Assembly: GCF_963169125.1 (NCBI RefSeq)
Contig: NC_084802.1
Coordinates: 15,748,896 to 15,812,895, forward strand
Length of the DNA stretch: 64,000 bases
Source: Humulus lupulus
Taxonomy: Eukaryota > Streptophyta > Magnoliopsida > Rosales > Cannabaceae
Direction of reading: 5' to 3'
Position 1 is the first letter of the stretch. The number at the start of each line of letters is the position of its first letter. A program made the position numbers and the translations under genes. The notes under the pieces are model-generated. The model saw only the letters and a list, made by a program, of their open reading frames with translations. It was not told where the DNA came from and searched no databases. Shown here piece after piece: positions 59,407 through 64,000 of this stretch.

Positions 59407-62400
59407 TGTAATGACCCAACTATTTCTAAGATCTTGGACCATTAGCTACTATTTTGGGAAAGATACATAAGAAATAATATAACTTTATTAAATCTCAAAA
59501 TATTGTATCAACTACATAATAATAGAAAATATGGCATGGGTACCCATTGTTTAAAACATAAAACATAATTTTAAACTAAAGAAAATTATTTACAAAACTA
59601 AATGCGGAAAAAACATGATTTAAAAGACTAAAAATAAATAACTTCATCCTTGATCGACACGTACTCCACACATTCCATCCATCCTCAACACACAAGCCAA
59701 GCTACCAAGAATCCTTTCGCCTTCCATATTCATTTTCCTGCATCACACTAAAAATAAAGGAATGAGCCTAATGCCCAGTAAGGAAAACCTACTACAAACA
59801 TACATCATATATCATAAGCATAAAACTTCATCATAAACATAAACTATAAAACATATACCATATATCATAAGAATACACTATAAAACATATACCATATAGG
59901 ACTACAATATTAATGGCCATTAACGCATTAACATGGCATGCGATAAATCATCTAGGTCCCCTGTCTAATATCTGAGGTAGGTTAGATCACATGGTAGTAT
60001 ATGATAACCCATCTAGGTCCCCTGTCTAATATCTGAGATAGGGTAAACCATAACTCTAAACCATGAAAATGATAAACTAATCTTGGGGCTTGCTATCTAA
60101 GCAAGTCATATGCCCAAGCGATTAAAGGCATAATTGTTGACCGCGTTTTTGGCCAACGACGAGAACGTCAAAAACGATGAAATCTTCAAGAGAAATAAAA
60201 CGACACAGACGGGTTTGAAAAGAAAATAAATAACACGCGCAATTTTTATAGTGGTTCAGCCCCAATATGTTGATAATAGCCTAATCCACTTAGAGTTGGG
60301 ATTATAGATCTGCACTCAAGATCAGATGAACTGAGCCAACTGAGTTTCTTCAGTACAGATTACAAGAATACAAGAATTCTTTCAGATACAAGTACTTTCT
60401 CTCTCTAGAAAACTCAGACCCAAAATTTCCCAAAAGTCCCCTTCTGATCTCATAAGCCATGTATTTATAGGCTTAGGATATACATCTGCTCTCCCCTAGA
60501 ATCGGGATATTTTATTATTCTTATTATATTTAAATTACAAAAATATTCAAAATGTAACAGAACACCCAATTTGTGGGAAAAATGAGATATTCCCGTGTAT
60601 GCCAAGACCGATTCTTGTTGAAGCCGTTTCTGGAAATCTTGACATAGTCTGTTCTACCTGGTTGATCCATATCACCTTCAATTTGGTCGAACACACCTCT
60701 ATTGGACAGTCACACACTTGGCTGGTAGGACACGCACTCCTCTGGTCTAACATGGCACTCTGGTCTAGCATGCCATGTCTCTGGTCTAACATGACACTCT
60801 GGTTTAGCATGCCATGTCTCTGGTCTAACATGGCACTCTGGTGTAGCATGCCATATCTCTGGTCTAGCATGGCACACTGGTCTAGCATGAAATTTCTGGC
60901 CAGCAAAGTCATTACTGGGCAGCAATGTCATTCCTGGGCAGTAATGTCACTCCTGGGCAGTAATGTCACTACTGGTCGGACAAGGTCATGCCTGGTCGGT
61001 CATGACACTTTTCAAGCCAGTCAAAATTTTATCACAACTCTGAGGAGCCAATATATTTATTGACTATTAATGTGTATTTTACTGACCATGCACTGCCACT
61101 TGTCACCTCTATTGCCACGTCACCGATCTCCAATTTTTGGGGATAACAATAATCTTGGGGCTTGTTATCTAAACAAGTCATATGCCCAAGGACTACAAAA
61201 CATATTATACATATACATATTATAGCATAAACATATCATAACATAAACTTATCATAACATAAACATAACATATCATACAAACATACAAGATCTATCCTAT
61301 TTTCCTTACAAAAAACCGGGATATGACAACAAGATCGGGACTTTGGAACACTCCTAAAAACCATTAATAAAGAGGTGAGTTTTCTAAAATAAAGAGGTGA
61401 AGAGGAATGAACTAAACCATCGAGAAGATACTTACCAACAAGAAATCTCAAGTTCGAAGAACTTAGATGCCTTTGAAATTGCTATGACCGAACTACACCT
61501 CGAAACCGAAATACACTCTATGAACCTTACTTCCCAAGTATATAATAAGCTTAGAATGACAAAGCTTATAGCCCCAACCCAAGTGTTTATCACTCTATAG
61601 TCTCACTAGCACCTAGAAGGCTCTGATCAATGCTTGAAGAATGAATGAAAAGGCTTGGTGCTAGGTCCTATTTATAGAGTTCTAGGAATAAAAATCTTCT
61701 TTTTGGCTTTGAATAAAAATAATGAATTTAATTGAAAATAGTTGAATATCCTTAAGCCAAAGGATTAGGACTTGGTCAACAAAGCTTGATTTTTAAAAAC
61801 AAAAAAAAATAATCAAATAGAATCCTAACTTCTAACTCCCTAAATCTCGTAACTCTAAACTAACCTACAGTAAAATAAACATATCTGAAGCTGTAGGACT
61901 TTGATTTATAATATCTTTATACCGTTAGAAATCTAATTAAATTATCTACAAATTTTTAGAAATACTATTTTTCGAAATTAATAACATAACTGGGTCAAAA
62001 ATAGGTCGGAAGTTACAGTATCCTAAAGTTACGAAAAATCTATTTAATTATCTAAATCACAAATAAATAAAATATCTAAATCACAAATAAAATTGTGACA
62101 AATGTCAAGCTCCTAAAAAATTCTGGTGAAGACTAAGTCTTATATTTTCCTTATTTTATCATTAAAATAATAATTCCTTAATAATCATACATATGACAAG
62201 TGTCATATTCCTATTGGCTCTATCTAAATCTTAGGAATAATCCATGCTCATGACAAATGTCATATTCTTATTAGCTCTATCTAAACCTTAGTTTATAATA
62301 ATTATCATATTAATAACCAGAAATATTAATCAAACCTTATGTTATAATTAATATTCTTAAACTATAGGTTAAACTTATAAAATCCATAACTATTGCTAGG

Positions 62401-62520
62401 AGTTTCCAACTAAGTCCCGGCTTGAACCAAAATCCACAGTAATGAACATACTATAACTAATATTAGCTATTACTACTACTACTACTATCTAACTAGCTAA
62501 GTAAATTATGGGACTCTACA
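59407..62520 (-). mobile_element. Solo LTR with TTTGT target duplication, containing another solo LTR
   Basis: The plus-strand ends are TGTAATGACCC and GACTCTACA. Perfect duplications TTTGT flank it (59402-59406 and 62521-62525), inside a gag gene. On the minus strand a TATA box (CTATAAATAGGACC, about 61667-61680) gives the orientation. Without the nested 1,014-bp LTR and its 5-bp duplication it is about 2,095 bp. It holds internal tandem repeats: GGTCCCCTGTCTAATATCTG at about 59956 and 60017, and CTTGGGGCTTG ... GCAAGTCATATGCCCAAG units on either side of the nested LTR. Confidence 0.87.
60135..61148 (-). mobile_element. Solo LTR with ATAAT target duplication (family L, copy 2)
   Basis: 1,014 bp. 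On the minus strand it begins TGTTATCCCCAAAAATTGGAG and ends TTGGCCAAAAACGCGGTCAACA, matching the ends of 25598-26827. Flanked by ATAAT (60130-60134 and 61149-61153). The TATA box (GCCTATAAATACATGGC, about 60460-60476, minus) and R/U5 part are shared with copy 1. The U3 part has a different tandem array: CATGGCACTCTGGTCTAGCA-type units of about 23 bp at 60745-60895 and GGGCAGTAATGTCACTCCTG-type units at 60900-60990. Confidence 0.88.
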
Positions 62521-62525
62521 TTTGT

Positions 62526-63391
62526 CAGTCACTGAGTATGCCTTGAAGTTTGATCGTTTGGCAAAATTTGCCATGGAATTGGTGCCCACTGATGGGACCA
62601 GGAGGGAGAGATTTCTCCAGGGGCTACAACCCAGATTAGCCCGTGATGTTCGTATTACCACTGTGGCTGGGGTTACTACCTATGCACAGGTGGTTGAGAA
62701 GGCACTCGCAACTGAGAGTGCGGAGAACAAGATCTGGCGAGACAGTACAGCCAGAAAAGAGTTTAGGAGGACAAGTCCTCCATTTGTGGGTTCTGGTAGG
62801 GGTGTAGGCCCCAGTGATCAGAAGAGGAAGGTTCCTGACACCTTCCCAGTTCCAGGTCCTGATAGGCGGCCCCATGGTATTTCAATGGGTTGTCCAGGTG
62901 GTAATGAAGCCTAGAAGTCTTATCCTGAATGCCCTAGATGCAAGAGGCGTTATTTAGAAGAATGTAGGGCAAGGACTTGCTTCTCATGTGGAGCAGTGGG
63001 CCATCTTAAAAAGGATTGCCCTAAGGCCAGAAAAGAAGAACCCAGAAAAGCGGACAGCTCGGTCCCAGCTCGAGTGTTCGCATTGACACAAGCAGAAGCT
63101 GAGGCTTCTCCCTCAGTTGTTACAGGCCAACTTCTTAGTGCTGGAACCCCTTATAATGTTTTGATTGATTCTGGTGCTACAAATTCTTTTGTTGCTAGTA
63201 GTATTATTGATAGATTGTGTAGACCCTGTGATTTTTATGCTATGGGGTTTGGAGCTTTGTTACCCACTGGAGAGTTAGTGGTATCCAGGAGATGGGTTAG
63301 ATCTTTGCCAGTGACAGTGGAGGGCAGAGAGTTGTTAGTGGATTTGATAGAGTTGGTTATGACTAACTTCGACATGATATTGGGTATGGAT
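62526..63391 (+). pseudogene. Gypsy gag C-terminus and protease (truncated)
   Basis: Continues gag from 59406: SVTEYALKFDRLAKFAMELV, RRERFLQGLQPRLARDVR, then a TAG at about 62912 where Gln would fit. A cysteine-rich region (CPRC ... CRARTCFSCGAVGHLKKDCPKA) includes a CCHC zinc knuckle at about 62977-63018. A Gypsy protease follows with the catalytic motif VLIDSGATNSFV at about 63160-63195 and ends at NFDMILGMD, where a hAT-like terminus begins. Apart from the TAG this stretch is open. Confidence 0.85.
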
Positions 63392-64000
63392 TAGGGGTGT
63401 ACACGGTTCGGTTTGGTGTGGTTTAGAAGAATTTTTAAACCAAACCACTAATGCGGTTTTTTCAAAATTAAAAACCAAACCAAACCATTAAAATTAAAAA
63501 ACCAAACCAAACCAAACCAAACCAAACCATAAATAAAAGGTTTGGTGCAGTTTGGTTTGGTTTTAACCATATAACCAAATTATTAAAATTTTAAACTTTT
63601 TTATTATAAGATAATTGACTAAATAATTGTATTTAAATAATAATAATAATTTTAGCTTTACTTTTAAGACCATAAAAGTCTACAAGAAGCTTATTGTCTT
63701 TGTTGTTGTAAGTGTAAGTATTTTGAATCATTTTATACAAGTGAGAAAAAGAAATGTTTACTTTCTAAACAATGTGGGACTTTACATTTCTCTAATTTTA
63801 GTTTTGGAAACTTGTGCATGTATTAAATACTACTAAAAACATATCCTAAATAATTAAATAGTTTGGCTTGGATGGTTTGGTAGATTTTATATTAACTTAA
63901 GTGTAGGGGTTCAAACCTTTGAACCATCATTTCTAAAAACTATTTTTTTAGAAAAAATCACAATCTGGTCCGGTTTAATTGGTTTTAAAAAATTAGAAAC
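63392..64000. mobile_element. hAT-type MITE, cut by the window end
   Basis: Begins TAGGGGTGTACACGGTTCGG, a terminus common in plant hAT MITEs, and continues with many CCAAA/GGTTTGG repeats in both orientations. Near the right edge GGTCCGGTTTAATTGGTTTT mirrors the beginning, so the right terminus is probably just outside the window. The expected 8-bp target copy on the left is GTATGGAT (63384-63391), from the interrupted protease gene. Confidence 0.7.

Larger units (their letters stand above)
58727..63391 (+). mobile_element. Decayed Gypsy element interrupted by solo LTRs
   Basis: The 5' part (56583-56814 plus 58727-58808) is probably LTR and leader sequence; gag starts at 58809. Coding sequence is interrupted at 59407-62520 by a solo LTR, resumes at 62526 through a zinc knuckle and protease, and is cut at 63391 by a hAT-like element. 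Reverse transcriptase and integrase are not in the window. The gag/protease pattern resembles plant Tekay/Del-like chromoviruses, but the lineage is uncertain without pol. Confidence 0.75.

Noticed and set aside
60745..60895. CRISPR-like regular repeats
   Set aside because: Units are contiguous and degenerate with no unique spacers, in plant nuclear DNA inside an LTR.
60547..61063. Open frames with repeated peptide units on both strands
   Set aside because: Produced by 23-bp-type tandem units in a solo LTR; no domain and no independent support.

Overview
This window is nuclear DNA from a flowering plant, most likely a eudicot. It is AT-rich, has introns with standard GT-AG borders, and is dominated by plant-type transposable elements: PIF/Harbinger, CACTA, Mutator-like, hAT, Copia, Gypsy and a Cassandra-type 5S LTR. 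The style of the repeats would fit Rosales such as Cannabaceae, but that is only an impression; the species cannot be fixed from the sequence.

Only one host gene is convincing: a 16-exon gene on the plus strand (32588-44476) encoding a 550-residue ACT-domain Raf-like protein kinase of the STY8/STY17/STY46 type. All exons join in frame and the kinase signature residues are present. A G-box lies about 0.8 kb upstream, and two introns carry a fresh 77-bp duplication and an inverted-repeat element.

Left part (1-20.4 kb): small MITEs, then a cluster of three DNA transposons lying almost end to end: a 184-bp CACTA derivative (2959-3142), a 1.16-kb Mutator-like element with a GC-rich cargo (3150-4307) and a 6.5-kb PIF/Harbinger element (4365-10865). 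The last has perfect TAA target duplications and two apparently intact genes (Myb/SANT-like protein and DDE transposase), and its leader holds a spliceable exon resembling an F-box/LRR protein. A decayed Copia element (11954-16919) follows, whose protease, integrase and reverse transcriptase each show an Asp-to-Asn change. Then come AT-rich DNA, a 1-kb foldback element and a Mutator-type MITE.

Middle (21.8-30.2 kb): a CACTA element (22052-30140, minus orientation) has split a small MITE in two; the halves lie on either side of it. The CACTA element has itself been hit by two solo LTRs, three Mutator-type MITEs and an AT-rich repeat array.

Right part (45.5-64 kb): AT-rich repeats, then a 1.26-kb tandem segmental duplication whose copies are separated by a truncated Gypsy element, a truncated Copia element, a 5S-rRNA-bearing Cassandra-like LTR in reverse orientation, and a decayed Gypsy gag gene interrupted by solo LTRs, one nested in another. 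Five solo LTRs in the window have perfect 5-bp target duplications, so LTR-LTR recombination has been very active here. No new defence, metabolic or regulatory system was found; the most noteworthy items are the intact Harbinger element with its captured exon, the duplication explained by unequal exchange, and the nested CACTA/MITE structure.
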